A stretch of DNA of 64,000 bases from Corythucha ciliata. Its lineage: Eukaryota > Arthropoda > Insecta > Hemiptera > Tingidae. A program made the position numbers and the translations under genes. The stretch covers positions 47,175,189-47,239,188 of the forward strand of contig CM075938.1 in assembly GCA_038030265.1 (NCBI GenBank), given 5' to 3'. This document shows positions 10,884 through 22,675 of the stretch, one piece after another. Numbering within the stretch: position 1 is the first letter of the stretch; every line of letters begins with the position of its first letter. The notes under the pieces are model-generated. The model was not told where the DNA came from. It did no database searches and worked only from the letters and a program-made list of their open reading frames with translations.

Positions 10884-12059
10884 CTCCCTCTATTATTTAT
10901 CTGTGCTCGCTGATAAGAAATAAAAAAATATTTCTGAAGGGTTTTAAAGTTGTATTTATTTATTTACGTGGAAGGATTTATATGTCTCATCGAAAAAAAA
11001 AATATTTTTGGAAAATGTGAAACTTCCTTATAGTATTCACGTTTAAAATTGAAGAGAAAAAACACTCATTCACAGCTAAAATTAAAGTCGCAAAGTTACA
11101 TAATTCAGAGCTAAATGCCTGTAAAATTGTACTTTTTGGGTCGAAATGTCCGCGAAGTTGCTAGTTTCCAGTATTTACATTTCCGAGAAATCGTGAGTTT
11201 CAGGGATCCTGCGTATAGTGACCCGGGGCTATAGCCGGCCAGATGACAGGGCCCAACATTTTATGACGAATAGTTGTCAAATTGCTCAAATACGCTCAAC
11301 AACATGCTCAAATGGGCTCAATACGCAATTATGAGCAAAATTGCAATTTTTGCGCTTGATTTTTTGTGAGCTCAGACCCTTGTCCTTGGTCTAGCCGGCA
11401 ACTATACGGACAGCGCCGAGGACTGACGTTTTCCATTACGCCCTTTGTACCTGCAAAAAAATGACAAAAACAAGTTTCCTGGCTCAGTTTTCGTTAAATT
11501 GTAAGTTTCAAGTGGAGTTTGAAGTGAAATTATTGCAAGTTTTAGTGGTCAATCGCTACTAGAGTGACCAAACGTCCTACTTTGCGTTCTGTACGTCCGG
11601 GTTATTTTTTCCAATGTCTTTAAGGTTTGAATTTGAATTTATCGTTATTTTTTACAACGTTTTACAGCTCCATCTTTTGGGGCAATAATTAAAAATTATT
11701 GACTTTTGTTGTTTACCAATTTTCTTTGTTTTAATATCTATTCCTGATATTCCAAGCTTGGTTGACGTTTCACGAAATCGTCGAGTTTCACATTGAACTT
11801 AACTTTCATTTGATACATTTAGGATTTTGCTTATTTGTTCACATTCTTTGTTTATTATTAACATTACCTTGTATCTCGTGGCCATTTGTGCAAATTTGTA
11901 TTTTAATTTCGGCAATTTCAGTCCGTCCTTTGAAAGGACAAAATTGTCATCTTTTTTGTCCTACTTTTCAGTCCCTTCTTGCATCCCATACGCAATAGAC
12001 AAAGCCCAATCCCATTGTAGAGGATTCCGCATTTTCAAAAACCTAATTTGACGAGACTC

Positions 12060-12480
12060 GAACGAAGAAAAAACAATTTTCATGATTTTGGTTTTTCAAA
12101 CCTCAATTTCGCCCTTTTCTAAAAGAAACATTTCTCATATTTTGCACCTTCAAACCCCAATTTCATGAATTTTTGCCATTTAAAACACCAATTTCACAAA
12201 TTATTGCTATTACAAACTCTTTCACGAATTTTCACGCTTTTAAAACCCAATTTACTGGTTTTAGCTCAGCGAAATCAGTTTCGCAGGTTTGTCAAATTCA
12301 GAAAACTGGTCTGGCACTTTCAAATTCCAAATTCCCTCATTTGACTTATTCAGGTCAGACAATTCAGACATTTGTTCTCTCATGCGGGTTTTCATACTCT
12401 TTCAAAACTCAATTTCGTGGATTTGGCTTCTTCAAAAACGAAATTGGCTCATTCAAGCCGCCAATTTTACAAACATTCCC
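12060..12480 (+). repeat. Family D degenerate array
   Basis: Units of roughly 30 bp share AACCCAATTTCACGAATTTT-like words with CATTTC/CTTTT spacers. The same family reappears at about 51.6-51.9 kb. The open frames through it are rich in Phe and Ser only because of the repeat. Confidence 0.55.
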
Positions 12481-13453
12481 TCTTTGAATAGCACTTCAAC
12501 ATTTTCCCATGAAAAGTTTTGCTTATTCGAGTGGAATCATCCTCCCCTCCGATTATTTACCTCAGATGGTTGGGTATTCGCTTATGAAATAAAATCGTTT
12601 GGCTTTTTTTTTTCTTACACAAAAGGATTCCATTATGTACCAAAGTTTTAACCCCCACCCGATTCAATTCAACTGCCACAAAGCAATATCTCTTCAGAGA
12701 GACACTTTCCTAATTCTCAAAGAGCACTTCAGCCGGCCCTCACCGCCCTCTCTGTATAGTGCGGAACCTTCTCTTTAAACTTGTCACGCCTAAGAGGGAA
12801 GCAAACTTAGTACTTGCCAACTGTTTTGACACTCCTTTTATTTTCAATTCTTCCTTCAACAAACTCCCCTTCACGGGCGCCCTCCATTACAAGTGGCCGT
12901 AAAGAAGTTCCAATTGAGAAACGTATTGTCCGAAAGTCGAATCTAACATGGTGGTGCGATTATCAGTGTCGGAGTTTGGAGTCATTATGTTGTGTAGAAA
13001 TCAAGTTGCTCCACTCGTGATAACATTAAGCGATAGACGGGTTGGTTGGAAAATTCGATGGCGTTGGCAGCGTGTCTATTTTTGAATAGAAGCCCGCCAA
13101 AGCCATCAGTGGGCTGGAAGGCACACAGGATATGCCCATAATCGTCCAACGTAATAGGACCTCCCCCGTCATTCTTTAAAAAAAAAACAAAAAAAAACAT
13201 CCAATACCCACTTGGCGTGGCCTACTGTTTCTTCGGCTCTGGAGACCCCACTTGGCACTTAGGCGATTACCTCGCACCAAAACTCCAGCGGTGCTCAAAA
13301 GGATATGAAAAGGACAGAGGAGGCAAAAGCATCGCCTTTTAAAATTGCCTGACATTACCCAGTCAGTCCCTTCGTCCTCCCACCTCTTGAAACCGCGCGA
13401 CAGCATAAAATGTTGACAAATTATTCCTCCGTTGCCTTCTCACAAAGGAATCA

Positions 13454-13476
13454 CCTCCTCCTCCTCCTCCTCCTCC
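13454..13476. repeat. TCC/CTC microsatellite
   Basis: About eight tandem CTC units. The polyglycine stretch of the minus-strand open frame here comes from this repeat. Confidence 0.85.
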
Positions 13477-14059
13477 ACCACCGTATCCTATAGCTACTTT
13501 CCTAATTTTGAACCTTTCCCTCGTGATAAACCACCTCTTCTTGGCCATTCAATTTTATCAGACCATTTTTTATTAAAAATGGTCCCTCAACTACCCGGCA
13601 CATCTTCCCAAAAGGAAAAGCAAAGAACGACCTTACTCAGTTTACCCCATGCTACCCATCCATAGTCCCTTCTTTCTAATCTTTAAAACTTCCTTGGTGT
13701 GAGAAGCTTGGAACTAAAATTGGATGGGAGAGGTGGAGGACAACACGTTTACACTAACAACCTTCTTTAACACTACGTCTCACAAGCTCCCCCGCTGTGA
13801 AGCCTATAACCCCTGGCATCTTCGAAATCCTCCGAAGGCGAGAGGAAATTCCTGAAATATTTAATTAATCCGTCTCTAAAGATAATTTGTCACGTTGTCC
13901 GTATTAAACCGTTCACGAAGTGTATGAAGAAGAAGCGATGGTGAGAAATGGAATAATGAGATGGTGGAGGGGGGTTACTTGGTGAAATATGTTTGCCCGA
14001 TGAGGTGGTGGAAGGGGGAGATAATGAATAAGTATCTAGACACAATCGCCCACATAAAT

Positions 14060-14340
14060 TCAAAGAAATTCATCGGGTAACGTTGTGAGCTTATAGCTAA
14101 TTGATCTTTCTTCAACATCCGCGCGGATAAATGAAAGAAGCGCTAAATCGCGGCTAATCTTACGAAAACGCCAATTCTCGGCTTTAGTTCGTGAAAATCG
14201 CTGATTTGCGTCTAACATAAAATGGAGAGGAACCGCTAAGTCATCCATGAAATTGAGCAGAAATGCTAGAGTGTGCGGAAAAAACGCTGAAAGACACGGT
14301 TAAAATGCAGAAAACGCTGTAAAATGAAAATTAACAAAAT
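14060..14340 (+). repeat. Family A units
   Basis: Units such as CGCTAAATCGCGGCTAAT and CGCCAATTCTCGGCTTTAG alternate with AAAAC spacers. These are the same family as 23.6-25.5 kb and lie just inside the right arm of F. Confidence 0.6.
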
Positions 14341-14591
14341 CGTTAACCCACGGCCAAATGAGGAAATTCAGGAAAAAATTTTCCAATTAGGAAGTTTCAC
14401 ATTTTCCAAAAATATTTTTTTTCGATTAGGCATATCAATCCTTCCACGTAAATAAATAAATAAAAAATTTAAACCCCTACAGAAATATTTTTCATTTCTT
14501 AACAAAAGTTGGCATATTCGAAATTCCGCCTAAACGAACAGTTTCCGCAACGTAATATCCTTTTGTATTCTCTGTCCTTTTCATGCCTCTA

Positions 14592-15018
14592 AGGGTGCGT
14601 TTATCATTGCACTTATTCTACATACAAAGCTGGGATAAGTCTGGTTGCTATGGGCCTTTTGGTAAACAGTAATGCAAAGTTATCCGAGTTCCATGAGAAA
14701 TCCCAAGGTGACTAAACTTTCCATAGGTGCCGCAGATCTTCGGCCATTACTGTCCTTCACCCACGCCACGAGCAGTCCCAACCGCCTTTACGCTTGACCC
14801 AGAGCATTATTAATTGTTATTGGGTTGTGATTTTTGAGCATTCATAAACTTCAATTTCAAAATTAACTTGCTCTGCTGCTCTAGGGTGAGCAATCGGGAG
14901 CAAAGGACTGCTGATGACGTCAGTCTCCACCCCTCCCGAACGATGGGCAGGGGGAAATCTGCGGCACCTTTAGAAGAGTTTAGTCACCTTGAGAAATCTG
15001 GTGATTGATAAACCCACC
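14592..15018. mobile_element. MITE X inserted in the right arm of F
   Basis: The ends are inverted: AGGGTGCGTTTATCATTGCA at the left and TGATTGATAAACCCACCC at the right. CTA is present on both sides (14589-14591, 15019-15021), and the F arm is continuous across the gap when compared with the intact left arm around 6130-6140. MITE Y is nested inside it. No coding potential. Confidence 0.7.
14703..14990. mobile_element. MITE Y nested in MITE X
   Basis: Terminal inverted repeats AAGGTGACTAAAC...GGTGCCGCAGAT pair with ATCTGCGGCACC...GTTTAGTCACCTT. A perfect 8-bp duplication GAGAAATC flanks it at 14695-14702 and 14991-14998. An 8-bp duplication points to a hAT- or P-type mobiliser. Non-coding. 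Confidence 0.75.
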
Positions 15019-15250
15019 CTACATAGCTCATCTGTTTATCCTCCATTTTTTTATTATTGGTGAGCTCTAGAAGAAAATAAGGCAAAGAAACGCAACAAAC
15101 CGCTCTCCAACAGCTACGTTACAGGCGATTTTTTTTTGGATGGCGTATATGACACAAACATGCTAGCTAGCGGGTTTGAAATTACCTAAAACTTCAAAAA
15201 TAGCTGAAACAGGGATAGCCCATCACCATTTAGGTTGTGAGAAAAAATGT

Positions 15251-15330
15251 GCTCTTTATGGATGGGACTTGAACCCACGTAGTATGTGTTTAGATAGCGA
15301 GATTTGTTCTACTGCGCTTTATGAGCTTAG
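15251..15330 (-). tRNA. tRNA-like sequence, diverged
   Basis: On the minus strand it has a B-box and T-arm (TGGG-TTCAAGT-CCCA) and a TAAGCTCATAAAGCGC A-box-like stretch, and it is followed by a T6 terminator (complement of 15242-15247). The acceptor stem and anticodon stem do not pair well, so it is probably a tRNA pseudogene or tRNA-derived repeat. The downstream T6-CTC context is the same as at 38.2, 39.2 and 59.2 kb. Confidence 0.4.
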
Positions 15331-15436
15331 CATCTACTCTCGATTGTTGCCAAAGTAGATGGTGGTGGTTTGAAGCTTACACTGGCATATTGAAGTTGAA
15401 AAGTTTCAACAATTTTATAATTTCGTCTTGGAAGTC

Positions 15437-15506
15437 TAAGGCCCCGCGCACACTAAGGCGCACGCGTGCGTCGGCGTCTTTTTTCTCCTAGTGTGCGCCG
15501 GGCCTA
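15437..15506. mobile_element. Tiny foldback (70 bp)
   Basis: TAAGGCCCCGCGCACACTA pairs with TAGTGTGCGCCGGGCCTA around a GC-rich loop. It is a compact palindromic element with no coding capacity. Confidence 0.55.
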
Positions 15507-15509
15507 ACG

Positions 15510-18290
15510 CTTTAATTAATTTTAATCGGCATGAGTGAAATTCATGAATTTTGGTTGGAAATTTCATTTTCTCTACGAAAATCAAGTTTTTAGTCGCCTA
15601 GTTACTTATATGTTTATTCTATTGTGAGAAAATACCTTCACTTAGGTTGTTTGGAAATCACAACGTTATGCTAAAGTGTCATCAGTTGCGAAGTGCCTTA
15701 AAGTGGCCTCAATTTTAAGTAAGGTGATAAGGTCTATGAATACGTTCCTAAGTCTGGATTTATCTTGCCCTATACACACGGAGACATTTATGTCATGACA
15801 TGTACTGAAGCTGGTGTTCAAAACGGCTTAAAAAATAAAATTTGAAGTTTTAGGTTTGTTCGTTGTTGTGGTCAGTTCAAATCAAAGTCATATGGAAAAC
15901 CAAGTCTCAGACTCGAGGAAAAAAATGTTTTTTATTTTGGGTTGGGGCTCCCGTTAAGAATAAAAAAGGAGAAAACCCGCCAAATACAAAAATTATTATA
16001 TTTATTTTCGGTTTGAAGTTGTAGCGTGATATCTATCTTGATACCATATGTTTTTTTCAACACTCAACTTTTGTATAAGCGCAACGTATCGGGAGCAAAA
16101 ATCCCAACCCACGAACCTCTTCATTTTTTTAACATACAAATAATACAAAGTTAAGTTTAATGACTTGGTTTTCCATATATGACTTTGGTTCAAATAAAGA
16201 AATTATTTCTTTTTTTGTGACCCCCATTCTGAAGCCAATGGAGTTGCTCAGTAAGGAATCTTTCGCACATCTTTGAAGCATTTGAATTGCCCCCTCTCTT
16301 GAATCATTAAATTGAGGAGCACTTCGACACGTCGCTTCCATGACAACACGTAAGATGCAGCAAGTAAACATATCTGTCATGACATTTTCGAAGATTTGAA
16401 CAGTGACATATTTATAGACAGAAATGTCATGAAAATTTCCTTCTTCACCAATTCTTACCTGAATTATTTGATTTTGTTCGAGGTAATTATCCGTCAGGGG
16501 CATTAAGGGTGGTTAAGTTGGATTATTTATTGGTTAAGGGAGGGTAGCGGCGGGCAGGCGTGGATCCAGGCTTTCCTAAAAGGAGCGTGAAAAATTTCGA
16601 ATGTGAGACTAAAATGCAACTTGTTTGGTCAAATAATCACAATATTCTATGTAAAGCGTAGTCTAGTTTCGCCGAGTTATCAGTTTCGCGGGTAATAATC
16701 CATTTGCGAACCGAAAGAGTCGATGCTGGGAAGGGGAATAGACAATTTTCTGATATGAATGTTAAAATTCACAGGTTCCAGGACAAAGTTTCTGCTGAGA
16801 AAAGTAATCAATGCGGAGGTTGATAGTAGTTTGCTGAAGCTAAATCAGCGTTTGCGGCAAGTTTCGTGGTCTCAGAGTATTTTCGTGGTGAGGTAGAGGA
16901 TAAAACTTAAGATATTGTTGAATGGTATTTCTACTGAAAATTATTTAAAAACATGGACGAAAAATTAAGGAATTACCCACGAGGGACCCAAATAATCCGT
17001 GGCACTCACCCTTCTTATCCACATAATAATTTACTGGGAGGTATTTTGAATGCGTTCATGCAGGATTTCGAGACTTTTCTCACTGGATTTCGGGATAGTA
17101 AGTAGTATTTTCGGCTCCCCACGTGCCACCATAGAATCATTTTTAAAGTCGAAATTAATTTGTGATAGGTTTCAGTTGAAACTTCCCTTTTCTCGTAGCG
17201 GTGTAGATCTAAATCACTGAGCCTAAATCACCCCTTTTGGGGTGGGGGCTATTAAAAGGGAGTAAACGAGCAAATTTTACAGATTCGGAAGCTACACCTA
17301 TTTACCAAACAAATTGATAGGGGATTTGGGCGGTTTTCAAGCGGACTTTTTGGTGGAAATGGACGCAGTCACACAGTCATGACCCATGACTTAGCTTCTG
17401 GGGTTTTAGTTTTACTGGGTAAAATTAATTTTCAAGAGTCATTGAACGCTCACAACGTCGTTATACTTTCCACAGTTTAGTCAAAATAGTCTTCTGAGCT
17501 TCAAATGCAAGTATTTTGGCGGATAAGCGTGATTCTAACAGGAAATTTGTCTGTTTCTTGATCGAATGAAAGCAAAGTATGCCCACAATTGTGGTTCGAA
17601 CAGGAAAATTCATATTTTCAGACAAATCGACTGTTTCACGGCTAAATAGCTGGTTTCTTGCTTCTTGTCGATGCGGTATTTCTCAGCTTAGTTTCTACAA
17701 TGGAGATGGTAAAGGGGAAAATTATTGACATTTCTCCAGCGGTTTCCTGGCTTTTTCATGAAAGCATTGTGGTTTTTATACTTTTTCACAGTACCATCAC
17801 ACGAACATATTGAAAATTTGACGGCATGGCATAAATGTCCTCGTGTGAACAGGGCTTAATTACTGAGAATTATATCGAGTTATCGTTTGACAAAGTGCAC
17901 AAAACACATGGATTTTTAGTGCTTGAAATTAGATTTATTGGCGATTGTAGCTAAGGAGTACGATATCTGGCGGCGTTTCAGAGAAACAGTGAGTCCGGTA
18001 TTCCTTATGCTTTGTTGTCGTCGTTTGACAACAAACCACAAAGGGTTTTCTACAATCTACAAGGAGGAAGTTCCATAAAGGTCTTGGAGGTAGAATACAT
18101 GGAGGGAACCTTAAGGGGGAAGGGGTGTTGGTCGGGAGTTCACATATATGAAGTGAGGAAGTGCGGGGGTGTCCCTTATTTTTATAACCTGCACAACGTA
18201 AACTTCTCCAAAAAAACAAACTTGTTATGTTTTATTTGTAATCATGGACAATTTTCTTGTTCGGATGTCGTAATTTTATGAAGTTACTGC
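15510..18290. other. Mostly unassigned intergenic DNA
   Basis: Holds an inverted repeat (15876-15906 with 16162-16195; TCATATGGAAAACCAAGTC and its near complement), a doubtful 124-codon minus-strand frame at 16129-16503, and a GCGTGGATCCAGG word at 16560 typical of a MITE end. No confident gene. Confidence 0.4.
16129..16503 (-). CDS. Doubtful 124-codon open frame
   Basis: Starts MPLTDNYLEQNQ and has a balanced amino-acid composition, unlike most frames here, with a hydrophobic centre (residues about 30-55) containing two adjacent cysteines. I recognise no domain. Its end overlaps the right arm of the inverted repeat at 16162-16195. It could be chance or a decayed exon. No splice-site or codon-use support is visible. 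Confidence 0.15.
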   Translation of the reverse strand: MPLTDNYLEQNQIIQVRIGEEGNFHDISVYKYVTVQIFENVMTDMFTCCILRVVMEATCRSAPQFNDSREGAIQMLQRCAKDSLLSNSIGFRMGVTKKEIISLFEPKSYMENQVIKLNFVLFVC

Positions 18291-18298
18291 AAGTGGAG

Positions 18299-18334
18299 CC
18301 ACTTCGTGAAATGGACATCCATTTCATGAAGTGG
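18299..18334. repeat. Near-perfect 36-bp palindrome
   Basis: CCACTTCGTGAAATGG and CCATTTCATGAAGTGG flank a 4-base centre, with one mismatch per arm. Confidence 0.7.
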
Positions 18335-18552
18335 ACAATCACTCGACATGAATGTGACATCTCTATGATAAAGGTGGTACCGACTGGCGGCCATCTTACC
18401 ACTTTTTTCATCAGATAAGCACTGAGTACTTTATTTATGTTAATAGTTTAGTACATTTCATTTTTTTGAAGTTCCTGCCTAATTCCGGGTCCGTGACGTT
18501 GTAGGCTTCCTAAGTGGGTTCGGTACGCGGACGTTTGTCATTCTGAACTCTG

Positions 18553-18790
18553 AAGTGTTCGTCCAATAAGTACAAACAGGGCAAAAGCGTGTTATTCGGA
18601 CTTCCTTCCATCGCCGAAAAGTAATGAACTGAGCGTGAAACGTTGCTGCTGTTGAGCTTTGTGGCTTTCTCGGCGTAATCGAAAATACGGGAAGCTGAGC
18701 ATCACATCAAAAACCATTGCAGCGTGCAAAAAACACTTTATGAAAGCTAAGACTAATGTTTTGTCAAACGGAGCCATCAAGCTTCTATGG
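18553..18790 (+). pseudogene. Decayed THAP-domain exon
   Basis: The first frame reads KCSSNKYKQGKSVLFGLPS, then two stops. One base out of frame, the reading continues with LWLSRRNRKYGKLS, then TIAACKKHFMKA and LSNGAIKLLW. This order (C-x-SN-x-Y, VxxFxxP, then xWL...R, then C-x2-HF) is the THAP zinc-finger signature, whose Zn ligands are C2CH. The first cysteine pair is incomplete, and stops plus a frameshift separate the halves. No transposase exon follows within several kb, and it is unlike the THAP exon at 6568. It could be a fragment of another P-like element or of a host THAP gene. Confidence 0.55.
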
Positions 18791-21700
18791 GTAGAAATAA
18801 ATGTCGAATTATGAGGAAACTTAATACACTGTGCAGTTATAACGATGATACAGAGCAGCAAAAGCCACGAAGCTCGATGATTTGCACTCAGTTCTTTAAT
18901 TTTCGGACATAAATGTGAAGTAATAGAAGGAAGTCCGAAGGAACAGTGATTTATTGATGAAAACAAAATCCGTTATATCCGTTAGAGGTATTTCCCCCTC
19001 CTCCCCAACTACTGTCAAATTCCGTCAGATCTGACGGGAATTCCGTCAAATTGGCAATGCTGCTTCCGAGTCCGGGGTTTAATCGGGTATGATGTATGGG
19101 GTGAAAGGCTTTCGGCACATCTTCGAAAGGGGTGACCAACCGTGCCCTTGAAAAACCCGAAAAAAAAACCGCTTTACGAGTTATGCAAACAACTTTTCTC
19201 GCTAATGGTTCGTAGAAGCCAAATATCTTCAGCTTTATGTAGTCGACAGATATCGGCCATTCGAGTCGAAAACTTTAACCTTGAAAGAGCACTTCAATTT
19301 TATTTGTCGGGTATTTCCTCCCCGAGTATAGTTTTATATTTTTAATTACAATTTTTATGGTATCTGTAAAAAAAAGGAACACATTTTCTTGATGAGTTCT
19401 CATTTTCGCGTAATATCTTTTTCCTCCACACCCTCTCACCACAACACACTTCTTCTTCATCTCTGCCATTAAAACCCCACGCATCTCGTTGTAACATCCC
19501 TGACACAGCGTATTTCACCCCCTCTCTACCACACTCTTCCTTTTAATAATTATTTCGTGTCTATTAAACCAGTGTTATTCAATTTTCTAGAAGCCGTCGG
19601 CGTTGCCTTCCCGCTCCCCCTTACCAGACTTCTCCGGTTTTCTGTAGTTAGTTGCTTTTCATGACATTTTGTATCGCCAAGCCCTACCCTCTTCTTTTTA
19701 AATTCTCTCTGTCGCGAAGGAATATATTGAGGCAAAGGATGAAGGGGAAGAGGCGACGCTCTTAACGAGGAAAGCAATTAAGGCGTGTCTCATTTTGCCG
19801 TTTCGCTGCGCTATTTTAAAAATCAGAATTGAAAATAAAAAAATGCTGAACGTCATCTTAATTTTTGCCGAGAAGTTTTTATCTTGGGTGGGGGGCGGGA
19901 GTAAAATGTTTTTTTGTCAACACCAATTCGTTTTTCTAATCTCGCAGAACATTACTGTAGGCATACGTATATTTCGCCTCTGATGGAAAGGAGAGAGGAC
20001 TTGTTCCCTACTGTTTTCCTGTGCGTAATACATAAACCTTCGGTCACCCTTAATGGCAGAGCAAACAAGGAGGCTATACTTCTCAAAAGAATCTAAATAT
20101 TGTAATGTCAAGTGAAAACATTGTCTGATGGCCATAGGAGGTTCCAGAAGGTAAACCCACTTTAGAACTTATAAGGTGTAGGTGCTTTAACCCTTTAACC
20201 TCTCAACCGTCCCCCCCCCCTGCTCCTTGTGTTTTACAAGTCGTAGAGTCAACACTACGGCTTTAGTAAAGAGAACGTAGTTGATGCATGGCCAAGTTTT
20301 GAAGGGGATTGGACGTTATATAGTGGTTTGAGTGGGGACGAAGAGAGGCGCGTTATACAATTATCGCGGTCCATTACCGGAAGCCCCCCAAAATTCACCA
20401 CTCCGCGTTCTAAAACCTATTAATCAAAGTTCCTGAATAAGTTTATACAAAGTGGTGGAAAGGGGGATTATTTGTATCAAGTTCATTAAATTTTAAATAT
20501 TAAAAAAAAAATCAAGAGTACCAGAGAGGAAAGGCTTGAAACTATTCAACTTTTTTCTATTAAATGTAGCGGAAACAAAAATGTAACAGCTCAGCTTCTT
20601 TTGGGTTGTTGAAAAAGAAAAGAAACCCTCTTTCCCCCTCGCTTCACCCCGCTGAGGAAAAATTGTTCCCCCTTGACCGCGCTTTCAATAAAAAAAAAAC
20701 AGGCTTTAAAAAATTAAATTAAACTACTAAAAATAATATATCGTTAATTTATTTCGGATCTTTCCCTTATATTTTCGCATGACAGGCAATTACGCCCTAA
20801 TTATCATTCGTTTGTAGTACATAGAATTTTCATTAATTTGAAAGGGGCAGGGAAGAAAGAAATAAAAACCGTGTTGTACAATCATCATTACTCAACTGGA
20901 TAATATTTTCATTTTGCCAACAAATTGTCTCTCATTTTCAAATTAAAACCGTATGCTTTCAAACTTCGCTCTTTCATCCAAACTATTGTATATATTACAG
21001 CGTTAATTAACGTTCCTTTCTCCCCGTTTTCACGCGTTTTTTCCAACATGACAACTTGGGACGATTGTGAAAGCCTTGCACAGCACAACCAGATGCTTTA
21101 TTAAATTTTTTTCCTTTGAAAAACTTCAAGAGGAGCAGGAAGGGTTATATTAAATTATAAAATAGCTAGTTCCAGTCATATAATGAGTATTCATCAACAA
21201 AGTGAAGAAAAATCACGGGAGGAAAAGGGATATTATAAATCAAAGAAGGTGGCTGCATGGTTGCTGACAATGCAACATAGAAAAATAAATAAATCAAATA
21301 TGGAAAAATAAATCGTTCCTCTCCCATTTCTGCTCGTGAAACTTACAGTATAACCGATTGACAAAACCTCCCCAGTCACCATCAGAGCACAAGGTGCTGA
21401 AGAAATCGACGAGGATAGATCTATAAGTTTTAGGGGTTAGCGTTGACAAAATTAGTGTGACGTGACGTTAATGATGAAAGATGCCGGGATTAGGAGTCGG
21501 GGCGTGATTAACAGATACAAATTCTATTAAAGAAAACGATTTTTCACTGTGAAACGAATAGTTGATACACGCGTACGAGAAGAACCCAAAGTCTTGGGTT
21601 AATTTCTTCGCCTTCCACTTCCAATTTCGACTATAAGAAAGAAGGTCTGCTCATGAAGAGGCAAAGGGGTTGAAATTACGAATTAATTGAATTGAAATTA

Positions 21701-22160
21701 CGATCGTATTTCAAAGGGTAGGAAGGAGTTCGGATTGTAAAGTTACTATACACTGGGCTGGGACCACACTACTAGGTTTTTGTCGTGAGACCGTTCAGCA
21801 AAAAAAATTTTAAACCTATTTGGTCACACTGTACACCATACGTTTTTTGCAGAGGGATAATGCATTTTCCTTTTAAGCGCCACCGTTGCTTGATACAAAT
21901 ACCACCTATCGTGTCATACTTATTCATTTTGTTAACAGTGACTTGTTCGACTGTAAGTGGATAGTCTGAACAGCTGAATAATTATTTCATCTCTTCTTTC
22001 TAAACGGGAGTTCGTTCGATTTTTATACGTTTAAACCGGGTAACCGGGGTATTTTGTTGTTCGTTCTTCCAGCTAAAATTCGTATCGTGCAAGCGCTAAT
22101 AATGAACAGTCTCATTGAGTTATCTCTTACTTGAAGTTAAGTATAAGTTGTGCCTAAATC
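18791..22160. other. Unassigned intergenic DNA
   Basis: No gene supported. A short stretch at 19013-19064 repeats the words GTCAAATTCCGTCA and GGCAATGCTG, which recur in variant form at 22.16-22.26, 26.53-26.61 and 40.82-40.90 kb and look like termini of one MITE family. A C run lies at 20211-20220. The rest is AT-rich without coherent frames. Confidence 0.45.
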
Positions 22161-22369
22161 AGCGTTGCCGAATTGACGGATTTCCTGTCAAAACTGACGG
22201 ATTTAGAAAGTGGCTGACGGTGAAAAATTCTGTCTAACGGATGACGGGTTTTTATAACGGAATTTTGGATTCACTCAATGATTTTTGTTATTGAAAATTC
22301 CACCTATATTAATAACTTTAAACACAGTTGAAAGGGAAGAAGTGTCATGTCTGTGGTTACAATGAATTA

Positions 22370-22675
22370 GAAAAAACTCATTCATATTATGACGTAATCG
22401 CTCTCAAAGGCTTTTCACAAAGGTATCGTCTCTCCACAATAATTTATTTTATTCTACAGGACCTGTTTCGACCTACTCTAGGTCATTTTAAACTGCTTCG
22501 TGTGTATATCGGTTGACAAGGTTTTCCCCGCTCAAATTCTCTTTAGAAGCAGTTGAAAATAGAGTAGGTCGAAAGTCGAAACCGGTCCTGTAGAATAAAA
22601 TAAATTATTGTGAAGAGACGATACCTTTGTGAAAAACTTCGAGTCATTTACTTTACGTCATAATGACCGTTTTTC
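22370..22675. mobile_element. Foldback element
   Basis: The left arm (22370-22500) and right arm (22545-22675) are inverted copies sharing GGTATCGTCTCT, CACAATAATTTATTTTATTC, TACAGGACC and TTTCGACCTACTCTA. The loop is only about 45 bp. No coding capacity. Short open frames over it are shadows. Confidence 0.75.

Larger units (their letters stand above)
6239..10912 (+). mobile_element. P-element/THAP9-like DNA transposon, inactivated
   Basis: Perfect 29-bp terminal inverted repeats beginning CAGCGAGCACAG lie at 6239-6267 and 10884-10912. They are flanked by a perfect 8-bp duplication, ATAAGAAA, at 6231-6238 and 10913-10920. The P superfamily is known for 8-bp duplications and ends starting with CA. 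Inside, on the plus strand, are a THAP-like N-terminus (6568), a coiled-coil/helix-turn-helix exon (8023-8265) and a C-terminal transposase region (9343-10060). Exons for the middle of the catalytic core are missing, and another foldback (8266-9203) sits in the gene, so this copy cannot encode a working transposase. The insertion target is the left arm of element F. Confidence 0.9.
11030..14388. other. Interior of element F: arrays and simple repeats, no transposase
   Basis: Contains no recognisable protein. It holds a short family R/A-like stretch (11040-11200), the family D array (12060-12480), a TCC microsatellite at 13454-13476, pyrimidine-rich DNA at 12.65-13.85 kb, and family A units at 14060-14340. 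A word GAGTGACCAAACGTCC at 11561 resembles a MITE terminus, but no matching end was found. Confidence 0.45.
5553..15201. mobile_element. Composite foldback element F (host of nested insertions)
   Basis: Two long inverted arms define it. The left arm is read in three pieces: 5553-5589, 5997-6238 and 10921-11029. The right arm is the reverse complement in two pieces: 15019-15201 and 14389-14591. When the insertions (5590-5993, 6239-10912, 14592-15018) are ignored the arms are collinear, including the shared words AAGTTTTAGGT, GCATGTTTGTGTCATAT, GATAAACAGATGAGCTAT and GAAAATGTGAAACTTCCT. The remaining interior (11030-14388) has no transposase. No target duplication of F itself was found, so the outer ends may be a few bases off. 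Confidence 0.75.
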
